Assembly (NCBI RefSeq): GCF_013204825.1
Contig: NZ_JABMKV010000002.1
Coordinates: 1,116,001-1,180,000, forward strand
Length of the DNA: 64,000 nt
Direction: 5' to 3'
Origin: Pedobacter boryungensis
GTDB lineage: Bacteria; Bacteroidota; Bacteroidia; Sphingobacteriales; Sphingobacteriaceae
The stretch's first letter is position 1. The number at the start of each line of letters is the position of its first letter. A model generated the notes under the pieces. That model worked only from the letters and a program-made list of their open reading frames with translations, searched no databases and had not been told where the DNA came from. Of the stretch, positions 63,716 through 64,000 are shown one piece after another. The translations under genes and the position numbers were made by a program.

Positions 63716-64000
63716 ATGGAGAAACACTACGACATAAAATGGTTAAGACAAAAATACGAAAGTGGCGAGAATTTGAAATATATATTCTTTTGGGGCCATA
63801 CTCCTGAGTACAAAGAAGAAGTAGGAAAGTATTGTTTTAGCCAATGGTTTAAATGCCCTTTTATTGTTAATAATATCACTTATAAAACCGCAGAGCATTG
63901 GATGATGGCTCATAAAGCTTTGTTGTTTAATGATAAAAATGCGTTTGATAAAATTATACAGTGTGAAAAGCCTGGAGAAGCTAAAGAAATAGGAAGGGAG
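63716..64000 (+). CDS. NADAR family protein (YbiA-like), 5' part
   Basis: 95 codons from ATG 63716 reach the right edge without stop. MEKHYDIKWLRQKYESGENL then FFWGHTPEYKEEVGKYCFSQ and TYKTAEHWMMAHKALLFNDK show the NADAR/DUF1768 fold (WxG..., FSQWF, AEHWMM). YbiA-type members hydrolyse N-glycosidic bonds in riboflavin precursors; other NADAR proteins act on ADP-ribose and may take part in antiphage defence. The rest of the gene is outside the window. Confidence 0.88.
   Translation, partial: MEKHYDIKWLRQKYESGENLKYIFFWGHTPEYKEEVGKYCFSQWFKCPFIVNNITYKTAEHWMMAHKALLFNDKNAFDKIIQCEKPGEAKEIGRE

Overview
The window looks like chromosomal DNA of a low-GC Bacteroidota, most likely a Sphingobacteriaceae member close to Pedobacter. 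Evidence: AT-rich sequence, genes without recognisable Shine-Dalgarno sites, promoters of the Bacteroidota type (TTTG, 19-21 bp spacer, TAnnTTTG), a type IX secretion (T9SS) sorting-domain protein, PorT- and PorG-like proteins, a split transketolase, and a membrane pyrophosphatase. I found no rRNA or tRNA genes, CRISPR array, integrase or complete insertion sequence. This family-level placement is inference; no 16S gene is present.

Positions 1-46.7 kb are mostly conserved core genes. On the left, minus strand: a truncated aminotransferase, an ECF sigma factor with a membrane protein and an exported protein, the two transketolase halves, then an operon T9SS-sorted protein / fumarylacetoacetate-hydrolase-like / M23 peptidase / Bcp peroxiredoxin with a good promoter. 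The potassium transporter kup follows, then acyltransferase, amino-acid permease, sulfatase-type membrane phosphotransferase, M3 peptidase, UbiA-type prenyltransferase and engB. From 18.4 to 29.9 kb runs a plus-strand block for quinone synthesis and envelope building: ubiE/menG, porT, SDR, YqeY, hydrolase, CBS protein, nadK, porG, uppS, bamA, two ompH/skp genes, murI. It links T9SS assembly to outer-membrane protein insertion and cell-wall precursors. Then come a long PurF-type amidotransferase, a LysE exporter, a sugar MFS transporter, dCMP deaminase, guaA, a periplasmic-binding-like lipoprotein, an RsmB-like methyltransferase, marC, two more amino-acid permeases and hppA.

From about 46.7 kb to the end the character is accessory: short genes of unknown function, AraC regulators, single SDR and methyltransferase genes, and repeats. 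Positions 50.1-56.7 kb hold a minus-strand cluster: an M23 peptidase, a half-length O-antigen ligase-like protein, a lipoprotein with a JAMM-like metalloprotease motif, and small exported proteins present as intact and frameshifted copies separated by duplicated terminators. At 57.9-58.15 kb lies a ten-unit 21-bp tandem array. From 58.7 kb to the end, nine unrelated short genes all read rightward (including methyltransferase, AraC/GyrI, AlkD-like HEAT, SMI1/KNR4 and NADAR), resembling an acquired cassette or orphan-immunity array.

The items most worth a second look are the decaying paralog cluster with the JAMM-like lipoprotein, the 21-bp tandem array, an 11-bp-period array at 14.8 kb, a 309-bp inverted-repeat-bounded element at 39.7 kb, promoters that abut start codons (possible leaderless transcripts), and a terminator-like hairpin in the dCMP deaminase leader.
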